Below are positions 31,329 to 40,042 of a stretch of 64,000 bases of DNA, in pieces. The notes beneath the pieces were generated by a model, which was not told where the DNA came from, ran no database searches, and saw only the letters and a program-made list of their open reading frames with translations. How positions within the stretch are numbered: the stretch's first letter is position 1; every line of letters starts with the position of its first letter. The stretch covers positions 1-64,000 of the forward strand of contig JBFWOJ010000003.1 of assembly GCA_050250575.1 (NCBI GenBank). Reading direction: 5' to 3'. This DNA is from SHVO01 sp050250575 (GTDB lineage Bacteria; Pseudomonadota; Alphaproteobacteria; Rhodospirillales; Rhodospirillaceae). The position numbers and the translations under genes are program-made.

Positions 31329-31538
31329 ATGGGGGTGGTCATGAAGGCCCAGCTTCTCACTGCATTCCGCGCCTTCGCTTTTGCCATCGGCTGTTTCATC
31401 CTGCTGGCTCTTGGCGGCATACGCGTGAAATCGGCTGCGGACGTCGCCCTCTTCGTGCTGGGCCTTGCCGCTTTTTGGGTGCTGATCGAAAAAGTTTTCC
31501 TCAACTTCAAGGCCAAACGGGCGCCCAAGAAGTTCTAG
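31329..31538 (+). CDS. Small two-helix membrane protein, unknown
   Basis: A 69-residue protein with two predicted helices (FRAFAFAIGCFILLALGGI and VALFVLGLAAFWVLIEKVFL) and a lysine-rich tail KAKRAPKKF that should stay in the cytoplasm. A second ATG at 31341 with a G-rich ribosome site (GGGGGTGG) may be the real start, giving 65 residues. No family recognised. The DUF2125 gene follows 26 bp later. Confidence 0.55.
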   Translation: MGVVMKAQLLTAFRAFAFAIGCFILLALGGIRVKSAADVALFVLGLAAFWVLIEKVFLNFKAKRAPKKF

Positions 31539-31564
31539 TTTGAACTTACGCCGCCGCCTTGCCC

Positions 31565-32575
31565 ATGATCAAAAGACTCGCCGCACTTGTCGTTGTACTT
31601 GCGCTGCTGTACGGCGCCGCCTGGTTGGGCGCGGCCTTCTGGCTGCGGCGGAGCGTGGACACCATCGTCGCGGACCTGGTGAGCCAAGGCTACGCGATCG
31701 AGCGCGGCGCGCCGTCGTTCGTCGGGTTCCCAGCACGGGTTGGTATTGCCTTTCCCCACACTTCGGTGCGGGCGCCGGCCGCGCGAGGCGCCTGGCGCTG
31801 GGGCGCCGACCGGGTCGCCGTGACCCTGTCTGCCGCGGCGCCAACGGAACCGGTGATCGATCTATCGGGCGCGCATCGCATCACCGGGTTTGCCTCCGCG
31901 CCCGAAGGGGGCCTGAGCGTCGTGGTGGGACGCGGCCGGGCGAGCCTGGCGTTCGGAGCCGACGGCTCGCTGGAAAACATCGTTCTGAAACTGAGCGAAA
32001 CCCGCGTGGGAACCAGCGAAACGCCCGCGCTATTCGGGTTCAAGGACAGCTCGCTTCACATCGCGCTGAATACAGGACACGTGACTTTGTGGGTGCGCGA
32101 GGTTTCCCTTGCCCACGAGATTGCAATCCTGGGCGAAACCATCTCCGCGCTCGATCTCGCCTTGGATGTCACAGGCGTCCTGCCCTCCGGTCCGCTGCGT
32201 GAATCCCTAGCGGCCTGGCGTGACAACGGCGGCGCGATCGAGCTGCGAAGCTTCACGCTCGACTGGCCGCCCGCACACGCGTCCGGGAATGCGACTCTTG
32301 CGCTGGATTCAGCGCTGCAACCGCTCTTCGCCGCGACCGTGAAGTTCCGCGGCTTTTTCGACATCGTCGCGGCGCTGGCGGCAGCGGGCCATGTGCGGGA
32401 GCGCGAGGCTTCACTGGCCAAGGTCGTGCTGGGGATGCTGGCGCGGCCGTCGGCGGCCGGAGAACCGGAGTTATCGCTGCCGTTGACGGTACAGAACCGG
32501 AAGCTGACGGCAGGTCCGGTGCCGCTGATGGAGATCCCGGCAGTGGTTTGGGACGAAACCGCGCGCGTTCCTTAG
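31565..32575 (+). CDS. DUF2125-family exported protein
   Basis: A 336-residue protein with an N-terminal signal anchor (LAALVVVLALLYGAAWLGAAFWL) and a long beta-rich periplasmic part. The DUF2125 landmarks are AIERGAPSFVGFPARVGIAFP near residues 45-65 and VIDLSGAHRI later. The family is found mainly in alphaproteobacteria and often lies beside tyrC, as here; its function is unknown. The fold pattern resembles AsmA-like bridge proteins, which is only an impression. ATG at 31565 is used; the upstream TTG adds two residues. Its stop abuts the stop of the convergent GST gene. Confidence 0.82.
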   Translation: MIKRLAALVVVLALLYGAAWLGAAFWLRRSVDTIVADLVSQGYAIERGAPSFVGFPARVGIAFPHTSVRAPAARGAWRWGADRVAVTLSAAAPTEPVIDLSGAHRITGFASAPEGGLSVVVGRGRASLAFGADGSLENIVLKLSETRVGTSETPALFGFKDSSLHIALNTGHVTLWVREVSLAHEIAILGETISALDLALDVTGVLPSGPLRESLAAWRDNGGAIELRSFTLDWPPAHASGNATLALDSALQPLFAATVKFRGFFDIVAALAAAGHVREREASLAKVVLGMLARPSAAGEPELSLPLTVQNRKLTAGPVPLMEIPAVVWDETARVP

Positions 32576-33250
32576 TTAGGCAAGCGTTTGGGTCTCGTAG
32601 GCCGGGATCACCCAGGGCTCTTTTTCCGCCGCGGCATACCATTCCTTCATGGCAGGATGGGCGAGCATGGTTTCGCCGTAGGCGCGCGAGATCGGGTCCA
32701 GGGTCGGCAGCACGCCGTAAGTCTTGAAACGGGTGACGACGGGCGCGTACATCGCATCGGCATTCGAGAAGTCGCCGAAGAGATAGGGACCGGTCTCGCC
32801 GGCGAAGCGGCCGCGGCATTCCTTCCAAAGCGCGTCGATCCGCGCGATATCGGCGCTCACACCTTCGGGCCGGCTCTTATGCGGCACCGACGTGCGGATG
32901 TTCATGGTCATGTGATTGCGCAAATTGGAAAAGCCGGCGTGCATCTCGGCCGCCACGGCGCGCGCCTGCGCGCGGGCCGGCGGATCCTTCGGCCACCACG
33001 ATTTATCGGGAAAGGTGTCGGCGAGGTAATCGAGGATCGCGAGGGATTCCCAGACGGCGACAGCGCCGTGGATCAGCACCGGCACTTTCGCGGCGCCGGA
33101 GAACTTCGTGATTTGCGCCGTGGTGTCGGGCTGCTGCAGGCCGATGACGGTCTCGCGGAAGGCAAGTCCGTTCGCTTTCATGGCGATCCATGGACGCAAC
33201 GACCAGGAGGAGTAGGCCTTGTTGCCGATGATGAGGTGAAGGTCCCCCAT
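32576..33250 (-). CDS. Glutathione S-transferase family protein
   Basis: A 224-residue cytosolic GST. The N-terminal thioredoxin-like domain has NKAYSSWSLRPWIAMKANG (active-site serine region, residues 10-28) and KVPVLIHGAVAVWESLAILDYLADTFPDKSWWP, with the ES pair that holds the glutathione glutamyl group. The C-terminal helical domain includes GDFSNADAMYAPVVTRF, the N-capping-box region. The serine-type active site recalls zeta/tau-like classes. Substrate unknown. It is 9 bp downstream of tyrC. Confidence 0.88.
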   Translation of the reverse strand: MGDLHLIIGNKAYSSWSLRPWIAMKANGLAFRETVIGLQQPDTTAQITKFSGAAKVPVLIHGAVAVWESLAILDYLADTFPDKSWWPKDPPARAQARAVAAEMHAGFSNLRNHMTMNIRTSVPHKSRPEGVSADIARIDALWKECRGRFAGETGPYLFGDFSNADAMYAPVVTRFKTYGVLPTLDPISRAYGETMLAHPAMKEWYAAAEKEPWVIPAYETQTLA

Positions 33251-33259
33251 GGCCCGCCC

Positions 33260-34165
33260 CTAGGCCTGCTTTGCGTCGATGATGCTGCGCCGGATGGCGC
33301 GCGTGCGCGTGAAATGATCTTCCAGCATCGGGCCATCGCCTTTGCGGATGGCGCGCTGCATCGCCGTCAGGTCCTCGGTGAAGCGCTGGAGGATCTCCAG
33401 CACGGCGTCGCGGTTGTTGAGGAACACGTCGCGCCACATGATGGGATCGGAGGCGGCGATGCGTGTGAAATCGCGGAAACCCGAGGCCGAATATTTGATG
33501 ACCTCCTGCTTGAGGTCCCCCGATAGATCGGTGGCGGTGCCGACGATGGTGTAGGCGATGAGGTGCGGAAGGTGCGAGGTGATGGCGAGCACCATGTCGT
33601 GGTGGTCGGGATCCATGGTTTCGACGCGGGCGCCGATCCGGCGCCAGAGTTCCGCCACCTTCGCCACGGCCTTCGCCGACGTGCGCTTCGGCGGCGTAAT
33701 GATGAACCAGCGGTTCTGAAAAAGCTCGGCGAACGCCGCTTCGGGCCCGGAATGTTCGGTGCCGGCGATGGGATGGGCCGGAACAAAGTGCACATCCTTG
33801 GGGATGTGCTTCGCCACGGTATCGATGACCATACGCTTGACGGAGCCGACGTCGGTGACGATTGCGCCCTTTTGCAGATGCGGGGCGATGAGGCGCGCGA
33901 TATCGCCGTTGGTGCCGACAGGCGTGGCAATCACCACGAGGTCGGCCCCGGCGACGGCTTTTTTGCAGTCGGTCGTCGCTTCATCGACGATGCCGAGCTT
34001 CACAGCCGTCTTCGCATGTTTCGGATTTTGGTCGCAGGCGACATATGCGCCGGCCAGACCGGCGCGGCGCATCGCCAGCGCCAAAGAGCCGCCGATAAGA
34101 CCGATGCCGATGAAACAGGCTCTGGCGAAGAGCGGCTTGGTTTTGCGGGAGCGGGCCGTGGCCAT
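33260..34165 (-). CDS. tyrC: Prephenate/arogenate dehydrogenase
   Basis: A 301-residue TyrA/TyrC-type enzyme of tyrosine synthesis, oxidising prephenate or arogenate with NAD(P). The dinucleotide-binding loop is GIGLIGGSLALAMRRAG (20-36). VIATPVG, VGSVKRMVID, HPIAGTEHSGPEAAF (with the catalytic histidine) and the C-terminal helical region ITSHLPHLIAY follow. The start ATG shares one base with the hisC stop (TGATG), so the two are translationally coupled. The longer frame to 34705 runs out of frame across hisC and is not used. Substrate preference cannot be settled from sequence. Confidence 0.93.
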   Translation of the reverse strand: MATARSRKTKPLFARACFIGIGLIGGSLALAMRRAGLAGAYVACDQNPKHAKTAVKLGIVDEATTDCKKAVAGADLVVIATPVGTNGDIARLIAPHLQKGAIVTDVGSVKRMVIDTVAKHIPKDVHFVPAHPIAGTEHSGPEAAFAELFQNRWFIITPPKRTSAKAVAKVAELWRRIGARVETMDPDHHDMVLAITSHLPHLIAYTIVGTATDLSGDLKQEVIKYSASGFRDFTRIAASDPIMWRDVFLNNRDAVLEILQRFTEDLTAMQRAIRKGDGPMLEDHFTRTRAIRRSIIDAKQA

Positions 34166-35307
34166 CACTTGCGTTCCATGAAGGCGGTGACGGCATCGAG
34201 GAAGATGGTCATTTCGTCCTCGTCGCCGATGCTGACGCGCAAATGGTTGGGCAGCCCGTAGGCATCGACGCGGCGGATGATGACCCCGCGCTCCTGCAGG
34301 AAGGCGTCGCATTCGGAGGCCGTTTTGCCGGGCGTTGGCGCAAATTCCGGCAAGAGGAAATTGCCGTGAGAGTCCGCGACCTTGAGGCCGAGGCCGCGCA
34401 GGCGCTGGAGGCAGATCTCGCGCCATTTCCTGGTGTGCGTCCTGGTGCGCGCCACATGGTCCTGATCGGCGAGCGCGGCGAGACCGGCGATCTGCGCCGG
34501 ACGCGAGACGTTGAACGGCGAGCGGATGCGCTCGAGCACGCCGATGATGTTCTTGGCGGCGAAGCCCCAGCCGAGGCGGACGGAGGCAAGGCCGTAGATC
34601 TTGGAGAAGGTGCGCAGCGCGATGGTATTTTCGGTCTCGGAGGCGAGCGCAAAGCCGGACTCGTATTCCGGCGCGTCGACATACTCGGCGTAAGCGTCGT
34701 CGCATACCAGCAAGATGTCCTCGCGCAAGCCGGCGCGCAGGCGCCGGATCTCGGAGCCCGGCACCAAGGTTCCCGTCGGGTTATTGGGATTGGCGACGAA
34801 CACGATCCTGGTTTTCGGCGTCACGCGCGCGAGGATAGCGTCGACATCGGCCGTGAGATTCTTCTCGGGCGCGATCACCGGCGTCGCGCCCACGCCTTTG
34901 GCGTAGATGTTGTACATGGCAAAGCCGTGGGCGGTATGGATGATCTCGTCGCCGACGCCGGCAAAGCCGCGCATCAGGAGAGCCAAGAGTTCATCCGAAC
35001 CCGCGCCGCAGACGATGCGCGCCGGATCGAGGTTGTGGGCTTTGCCGAGCGCAGCGCGCATCTCGGCGGAATCGCCGGCGGGATAGCGGTGCGACTCCGA
35101 GAGCGAGGCGGCGAGCGCGGCGACGGCTTTCGGGCTGGGCCCCAACGCCGCCTCGTTCGACGACAGCTTGACCACGCGGACCGGTCCCTTCACCTGGGAT
35201 TTGCCCGGCTCGTAGACCGCGATATCCATGATCCCGGGTCGTGGTTGCGGCAACGCCATGGGCGCCCTCGTCTGTCGCGTCCGAGGCCGAAGATCGGCCT
35301 TTGTCAT
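34165..35307 (-). CDS. hisC: Histidinol-phosphate / aromatic aminotransferase
   Basis: A 380-residue fold-type I aminotransferase. Landmarks: KLSSNEAALGPSPKAV, the VCGAGSDELLALL phosphate-binding region, NPNNPTGT, DDAYAEYV, the PLP lysine in TFSKIYGLASVRLGWG, and RSPFNVSRPAQIAGLAAL. Next to tyrC it probably serves both histidine and tyrosine/phenylalanine synthesis. The ATG at 35307 is chosen; the longer frame to 35436 crosses the divergent promoter region. A promoter-like sequence places the transcript start almost on this ATG. Confidence 0.92.
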   Translation of the reverse strand: MTKADLRPRTRQTRAPMALPQPRPGIMDIAVYEPGKSQVKGPVRVVKLSSNEAALGPSPKAVAALAASLSESHRYPAGDSAEMRAALGKAHNLDPARIVCGAGSDELLALLMRGFAGVGDEIIHTAHGFAMYNIYAKGVGATPVIAPEKNLTADVDAILARVTPKTRIVFVANPNNPTGTLVPGSEIRRLRAGLREDILLVCDDAYAEYVDAPEYESGFALASETENTIALRTFSKIYGLASVRLGWGFAAKNIIGVLERIRSPFNVSRPAQIAGLAALADQDHVARTRTHTRKWREICLQRLRGLGLKVADSHGNFLLPEFAPTPGKTASECDAFLQERGVIIRRVDAYGLPNHLRVSIGDEDEMTIFLDAVTAFMERK

Positions 35308-35313
35308 CGGCAC

Positions 35314-35342
35314 CCTATAGAGGCCGGCCCCGTCAAAATCAA
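35314..35342 (-). promoter_or_regulatory. Candidate sigma-70-type promoter of hisC-tyrC
   Basis: On the minus strand, TTGATT (35342-35337) and TATAGG (35319-35314) are 17 bp apart. The expected start of transcription falls at or within one or two bases of the hisC ATG (35307), implying a leaderless or nearly leaderless mRNA. Confidence 0.4.
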
Positions 35343-35386
35343 AGAAAACGTTGACAGACAGAGCGGCCCGCGTTGAGTTGCCGCGC

Positions 35387-36553
35387 ATGACCACCTCCAG
35401 CGCCCGCGAACCGCGGCCAAACGGGCCGTCCGCCACCGGAAAGACCCTGACGCTGCGCGAACCGCTGCGGCTGCAGTCGGGCGTTTCGCTTCATCCCGTG
35501 ACCATCGCCTATGAGACCTACGGCACCTTGAACGCGGATCGGTCAAATTGCGTGCTGGTCTGCCATGCGCTGACCGGCGACCAATATGTCGCCAGCGCGC
35601 ATCCGATCTCCAAGAGCAAAGGCTGGTGGGTGGACGTGGTCGGTCCGGGCAAGGTGATCGACACGGACAAGTTCTTCGTCGTCTGCGCCAACGTGCTGGG
35701 CGGGTGCATGGGCTCGACCGGGCCGAAGGAAATCAATCCCGCGACCGGTCAACCGTGGGGCCTCGCTTTCCCGGTCATCACCATCCGCGACATGGTGCAG
35801 GCGCAGGCCCGCCTGCTCGACCATCTCGGCATCGACAGCCTGTTTTGCGTGCTGGGCGGATCGATGGGCGCGATGCAGGCGCTGGAGTGGGCGGTGCGGT
35901 TTCCCGGCCGCGTGTTCTCCGCCATTCCCATCGCCGGCTCCTACCGCCATTCGGCGCAAAACATCGCGTTCCACGAAGTCGGCCGCCAGGCGATCATGGC
36001 CGACCCCGACTGGGCGCTCGGAAATTACCTGGTCGAAGGAAAGAAGCCGAAGCGCGGCCTGGCCGTCGCGCGCATGGCGGCGCACATCACCTATCTTTCC
36101 GAAGTCGCGCTTCACAACAAGTTCGGGCGGCGCCTGCAGAACCGCGACGCATTGACCTACGGGTTCGACGCGGATTTCCAGGTGGAAAGCTATCTGCGCC
36201 ACCAGGGCTCGACCTTCGTCGAGCGGTTCGACGCGAACTCCTATCTCTACATCACGCGCGCGCTGGATTATTTCGACTTGCAGGCGGAAAGCGGCGGCGT
36301 GCTGGCGGAGGCGTTTCGCGGCACGCCGGTGCGTTTCTGCCTGATCTCCTTCACCTCCGACTGGCTGTATCCCACCGAAGAGAGCAAGACGATCGTGCGC
36401 GCGCTGAACGCGGTGGCCGCGAACGTGAGCTTCGTCGAGGTGGCGTCGAACCAGGGGCACGACGCCTTCCTGCTGGATGAGCCGGGGTTTCACGACACGC
36501 TGGAAGGCTTCCTGGCGGGCGCGGCGGAAGCGCGCGGGATCACCTATCGATGA
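35387..36553 (+). CDS. metX: Homoserine O-acetyltransferase
   Basis: A 388-residue alpha/beta-hydrolase-fold acyltransferase that activates homoserine for methionine synthesis. The nucleophile serine is in LGGSMGAMQALEWA (S159). NVLGGCMGSTGP is the conserved substrate loop, and the acid and histidine of the triad are in TSDWLYP and NQGHDAFLLD. The ATG at 35387 gives the standard start; an upstream start at 35351 is possible but unsupported. It overlaps metW by four bases, the usual metX-metW pair. Acetyl- versus succinyl-CoA use cannot be told here with certainty. Confidence 0.94.
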   Translation: MTTSSAREPRPNGPSATGKTLTLREPLRLQSGVSLHPVTIAYETYGTLNADRSNCVLVCHALTGDQYVASAHPISKSKGWWVDVVGPGKVIDTDKFFVVCANVLGGCMGSTGPKEINPATGQPWGLAFPVITIRDMVQAQARLLDHLGIDSLFCVLGGSMGAMQALEWAVRFPGRVFSAIPIAGSYRHSAQNIAFHEVGRQAIMADPDWALGNYLVEGKKPKRGLAVARMAAHITYLSEVALHNKFGRRLQNRDALTYGFDADFQVESYLRHQGSTFVERFDANSYLYITRALDYFDLQAESGGVLAEAFRGTPVRFCLISFTSDWLYPTEESKTIVRALNAVAANVSFVEVASNQGHDAFLLDEPGFHDTLEGFLAGAAEARGITYR

Positions 36554-37167
36554 ACGCGCCGCAGAATATCCGCGTCGATCTGCAGCATGTGGCGGATCTG
36601 GTCACACCGCGGGCGCGGGTGCTGGACGTGGGCTGCGGCGACGGCGCGCTGCTCGCCTACCTCAAGATCTTCAGGCAGGTGGACGGACGCGGGCTCGAGT
36701 TGTCCATGAGCAAGGTGCGCGCGGCGGTGAGCCAGGGACTGCCGGTGATTCAAGGCAACCTCGAGACCGACCTTGCCGATTATCCCGACGGCGCCTTCGA
36801 TTATGTGGTGCTGAGCCAGACGCTGCAGGCGACGCATAACCCGCGCGTCGTGCTGGAGACGCTGTTGCGCATCGGCAAGCGCGCGATCGTCACCTTCCCG
36901 AATTTCGGATATTGGCGCGTGCGCCTTTCGCTGCTGTTCAGCGGGCGCATGCCGGTGACGGGCGTTCTTTCCAATCCCTGGTTCGACACGCCGAACATCC
37001 ACCTGTGCACGATCTCGGACTTCATCGACCTTGCGCGGGCGATGGACATCCGCATCGAGCAGAGCTTTGCGCTGGATGACAACGGCCGGCGGCTGGGCTT
37101 CGCGGCAACGGCGGGCCGGGCCAACCTGTTCAGCGAGCAGGCGTTGTTCGTGCTCACACGCGCGTGA
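36550..37167 (+). CDS. metW: Methionine biosynthesis protein MetW
   Basis: A 205-residue MetW with a Rossmann-type methyltransferase fold. Motifs are RVLDVGCGDGALLAYL (about 17-32), DYVVLSQTLQAT and the C-terminal ARAMDIRIEQSFALDD region. MetW binds and stimulates MetX. ATGA overlap with metX. The 3' end overlaps the convergent methyltransferase by 14 bp. Confidence 0.94.
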   Translation: MNAPQNIRVDLQHVADLVTPRARVLDVGCGDGALLAYLKIFRQVDGRGLELSMSKVRAAVSQGLPVIQGNLETDLADYPDGAFDYVVLSQTLQATHNPRVVLETLLRIGKRAIVTFPNFGYWRVRLSLLFSGRMPVTGVLSNPWFDTPNIHLCTISDFIDLARAMDIRIEQSFALDDNGRRLGFAATAGRANLFSEQALFVLTRA

Positions 37168-37906
37168 CGTTGCCAACGGCTTTGGCCGGAACCTTCGCGG
37201 GCATGCGCGCGCCGGTGACGGCAGGACTGGCGGTAAGCGGCGCGTAGATCTGCTTTTCCGCTTCGATCAGCAGCGCGCCGCCGAAGGTGGAGAACCAGCG
37301 CACGCCGAGACGCTCGAAGCCGTTGGCGAAGCGCCCGAACAGGCGCCAGCCGACGGGCGGCAGGAAAAGCGCGGTGGTGGTTTGCAGCGGCACGAACAGG
37401 TTTTCGCGCAAGAGCCGCGTGATCTGGCCCATGGAGTACGGCCGGCCTTGGGCGAAAGGCGAGGCTTCGGCGCGCGACCATAAACTGCGCCGGTTGGCGA
37501 CGACGACGACAAGGCGGCCGCCGTCGGCCAGCACGCGCCAGCATTCGCGCATCATCGGGCGCAACGCGGGACTGCTCTCGACACAGTGCACCAGCAGGAG
37601 CCTGTCGAAGGCCCGGTCGGGGAACGGGAGGGCCTGCTCATCTGCGAGAGCGACGCGATTGGCGAGGGGATCGGGCCAGGCCATGACGCCCTGCCCCGCC
37701 GGCATGGCGGCAAGGACATGACCGGCCTCGCCGTCGAACGGGGAGAGATAGGGTGTCGCGAAGCCGAGACCAAGGGTGCGAAGCCCGGGGGCAACCAGGC
37801 TCGGCGCCGGCCACAACGCGCGCAGACGCTGGCCGATCAGGGCCGCGACGGTGCGGCCCATGGGAGAGGCGTAAAACTCGCGCAGGTCGATGATGTCGAT
37901 CCACAT
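37154..37906 (-). CDS. Class I SAM-dependent methyltransferase
   Basis: A 250-residue protein with a UbiE/Methyltransf_11-type core. The SAM-binding glycine region is degenerate (RTLGLGFATPYL) and is followed by ALADEQALPFPDRAFDRLLLVHCVE (motif II/III) and the MMRECWRVLADGGRLVVVVANR motif typical of this group. The type is often found near gloB in alphaproteobacteria; gloB is not here. The C-terminal ~60 residues are basic and may bind an acceptor. Substrate unknown. Confidence 0.8.
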   Translation of the reverse strand: MWIDIIDLREFYASPMGRTVAALIGQRLRALWPAPSLVAPGLRTLGLGFATPYLSPFDGEAGHVLAAMPAGQGVMAWPDPLANRVALADEQALPFPDRAFDRLLLVHCVESSPALRPMMRECWRVLADGGRLVVVVANRRSLWSRAEASPFAQGRPYSMGQITRLLRENLFVPLQTTTALFLPPVGWRLFGRFANGFERLGVRWFSTFGGALLIEAEKQIYAPLTASPAVTGARMPAKVPAKAVGNVTRV

Positions 37907-38105
37907 GAGTGCTATGATAACCCTCTGGGGGATAAAGGGAAATATGGATCGGCGCGGCGAGATTGCAAGGACGGCAAGGACTCGCGCGCGGTCTCTTAAG
38001 GCGTGCGCAGGAAGCGCGGATCAGGTACTTTCGGTTGGTCCGCCTTCATCGGCCGGACATGGGGTGAAGCGAGCCCGGAACGCGGCTTGCGGAGGGGTTA
38101 TTCAG

Positions 38106-38834
38106 ATGCGGTTTAGGCCTGCCATGACGAGAGGGTTCACCCTCATCGAAATGGCGATTGTGCTCGTGGTTATTGGATTGGTGGTATCCGGCGGTCTGTT
38201 TGCTGTCACCCCGATCATCCAGAACGCAAAGGTCAGCGAAACGCGCGCGCGATTGGACAGGCTCGAAGACGCGCTGACCCTCTACGCCATGCAATACACA
38301 TGCCTGCCGTGCCCCGCCGCGGTCGCTGGAGACGGCACGGCGCAATTTACCGGGGCGGCGTCCGGTTGCGGAACGGGCTGCACCTCGGTGCGTGGTGTTG
38401 TGCCATGGCAAACGCTGGGCCTATCGCGCGCCGACGGGGCTGACGCGTTCGGAACGCGCATCAGCTACGAAGTAACGGCTGCACTTGTTGTGGCCGGTTC
38501 GATGACGCGCTCGGGCACGACCTACACGCCACTGGGCACCATCACAGTCAATACCGCTGCCGGCGCCGCCGTAACCACGGCGGCAGCTTATGTTCTCGTG
38601 AGTCATGGCCTAAATCGTCATTTCGGCTACCTCGAGGATACTGGCACGCAGGTTTCAGGAGCCGTCGGCACCTCGACGATCGAAGACTTAAACGAGCCCC
38701 TGGACAGCACCTACGTCCAAGACAACTACCGGCCCGCCCCCGACGCCAACTATTTCGACGACATCGTGCGGTGGCGCAGCAAGCCGATCATCGTGCAAAT
38801 GTGCGGCGAAGGCGCGTGCGGCAATCCCTCCTGA
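38106..38834 (+). CDS. Type IV prepilin-like protein (minor pilin)
   Basis: A 242-residue protein with a class III-type prepilin N-terminus, RG-FTLIEMAIVLVVIGLVVSGG, so cleavage is expected after the glycine seven residues after the leader start. The C-terminal part has four cysteines in two pairs (CLPCPA and CGTGC) plus CGEGACG at the very end, implying disulfides. The ATG at 38106 has GGAGGGG eight bases upstream. Genes for a transglycosylase, PilT and PilU follow on the same strand. It probably serves as a minor tip or adhesin-like pilin rather than the main subunit. Confidence 0.82.
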   Translation: MRFRPAMTRGFTLIEMAIVLVVIGLVVSGGLFAVTPIIQNAKVSETRARLDRLEDALTLYAMQYTCLPCPAAVAGDGTAQFTGAASGCGTGCTSVRGVVPWQTLGLSRADGADAFGTRISYEVTAALVVAGSMTRSGTTYTPLGTITVNTAAGAAVTTAAAYVLVSHGLNRHFGYLEDTGTQVSGAVGTSTIEDLNEPLDSTYVQDNYRPAPDANYFDDIVRWRSKPIIVQMCGEGACGNPS

Positions 38835-38851
38835 GGGCTGTAAGGAAAGTT

Positions 38852-40012
38852 ATGATGACCCCATCTTTTAAGCTCGCGAGCCTGGCCTTCGCGCTGCTCA
38901 TCGCCGCCCACGCCGTGCGGGCCCAGGAAGCCGACGTCGCCGCCGAGCTCCAATGCCTGCGCTATCTTCAAAGCCACGAACGCAACTTGCGAATTCCCCA
39001 AGGATTGCTCACCGCAATCTCGCTTACGGAGGCCGGCCGGGCCGACGCGAACGGATCACTGGTCGCGTGGCCCTGGACCATCAATGCCGGGGGGAAGGGT
39101 CAGTATTTCGCGACCAAGGAAGAAGCGGTGGCGGCTGCGCGGAAGCTCCTCGACGAAGGTCAGCGGTCCATCGACGTGGGCTGCATGCAAATCAATTTGC
39201 GGTTCCATCCGAACGCCTTCCCCACCATCGAGGACGCGTTCGATCCGGCGACAAATGTCGCCTATGGGGCCCAGTTCCTTGCCTCGCTGCATAAGCTGCA
39301 AGGATCGTGGTCGAAGGCGGTGGAGCGCTACCATTCCTCGGACGACGGGCGGCGCGAAGAGTATCGCGAGCGGGTCATGTTCCTGTGGAACAGCGAAGCA
39401 CGCAACCTCGTCATGAACGCAGTGCTCGCGGAGGACACCGACACGCCTTACCACCGCGCTATTCGCGACTTCGCCGCCGGCCGCTTTGCAGAGGCACTGG
39501 ATAAATATCAGGCGATCGTTGATGCGAGGCCCAACGACCGCATTGGACTGCTCGGTGTTGCGATGAGCTATGAGGAACTCGGCCGGGAGGCCGAGGCGAT
39601 GCAGGCCTACGGCCGTTACCTGGCCGCGGAGCCCAGCAATCAAAACGTCCTTTCCAAGATGATCCAAAGCGCCACCAGCAAAGCGCCCGACGCGGCGCGC
39701 GCAGAGCTTGAATCGTTCCTAAAGGCAGGAGTGGCGCAACCCGATCTCTACGCCGCGCTCGCGGAAATCGCGAGCACGCTGGGGGACAACGATGCGGCGT
39801 TTACCTACGCCTCCGACGCCGTCGCCCGCGCACCGGATGTGCCAGCGTATTACCTGAACGCGGGCGTTCTGGCCGACAAATTGAGCCGTCCCGCGGCGGC
39901 GGTGCAGTTTTACGAACGGTTCCTCGAGCTGTTCGAGCGGCAGCCGGTGCTGGTCGATACATCGGTCGACGGCATACGCGAACGCGCGCGATTCTTGCGC
40001 GCCAAACTTTAA
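38852..40012 (+). CDS. Lytic transglycosylase-TPR fusion protein
   Basis: A 386-residue exported protein (signal peptide to about residue 25, HAVRAQ). Residues 30-165 form a lysozyme-like SLT domain, with catalytic E60 in AISLTEAGR and the GCMQINLRFHP motif at 110-120. The C-terminal 190 residues are helical TPR-type repeats (EALDKYQAIVDARPNDRIGL and two more). A transglycosylase can open peptidoglycan for the pilus machine, and the TPR part may hold it to pilus proteins. It sits between a prepilin gene and pilT. Confidence 0.82.
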   Translation: MMTPSFKLASLAFALLIAAHAVRAQEADVAAELQCLRYLQSHERNLRIPQGLLTAISLTEAGRADANGSLVAWPWTINAGGKGQYFATKEEAVAAARKLLDEGQRSIDVGCMQINLRFHPNAFPTIEDAFDPATNVAYGAQFLASLHKLQGSWSKAVERYHSSDDGRREEYRERVMFLWNSEARNLVMNAVLAEDTDTPYHRAIRDFAAGRFAEALDKYQAIVDARPNDRIGLLGVAMSYEELGREAEAMQAYGRYLAAEPSNQNVLSKMIQSATSKAPDAARAELESFLKAGVAQPDLYAALAEIASTLGDNDAAFTYASDAVARAPDVPAYYLNAGVLADKLSRPAAAVQFYERFLELFERQPVLVDTSVDGIRERARFLRAKL

Positions 40013-40042
40013 AAACACGCCAGATCAGTAAGCGGGGACACC

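Noticed and set aside
34166..34705. N-terminal extension of tyrC
   Set aside because: Overlaps hisC in a different frame; dehydrogenase similarity begins at 34165.
35308..35386. SAM-II type riboswitch before metX
   Set aside because: The 79-bp gap has no matching pseudoknot pattern that I can find.
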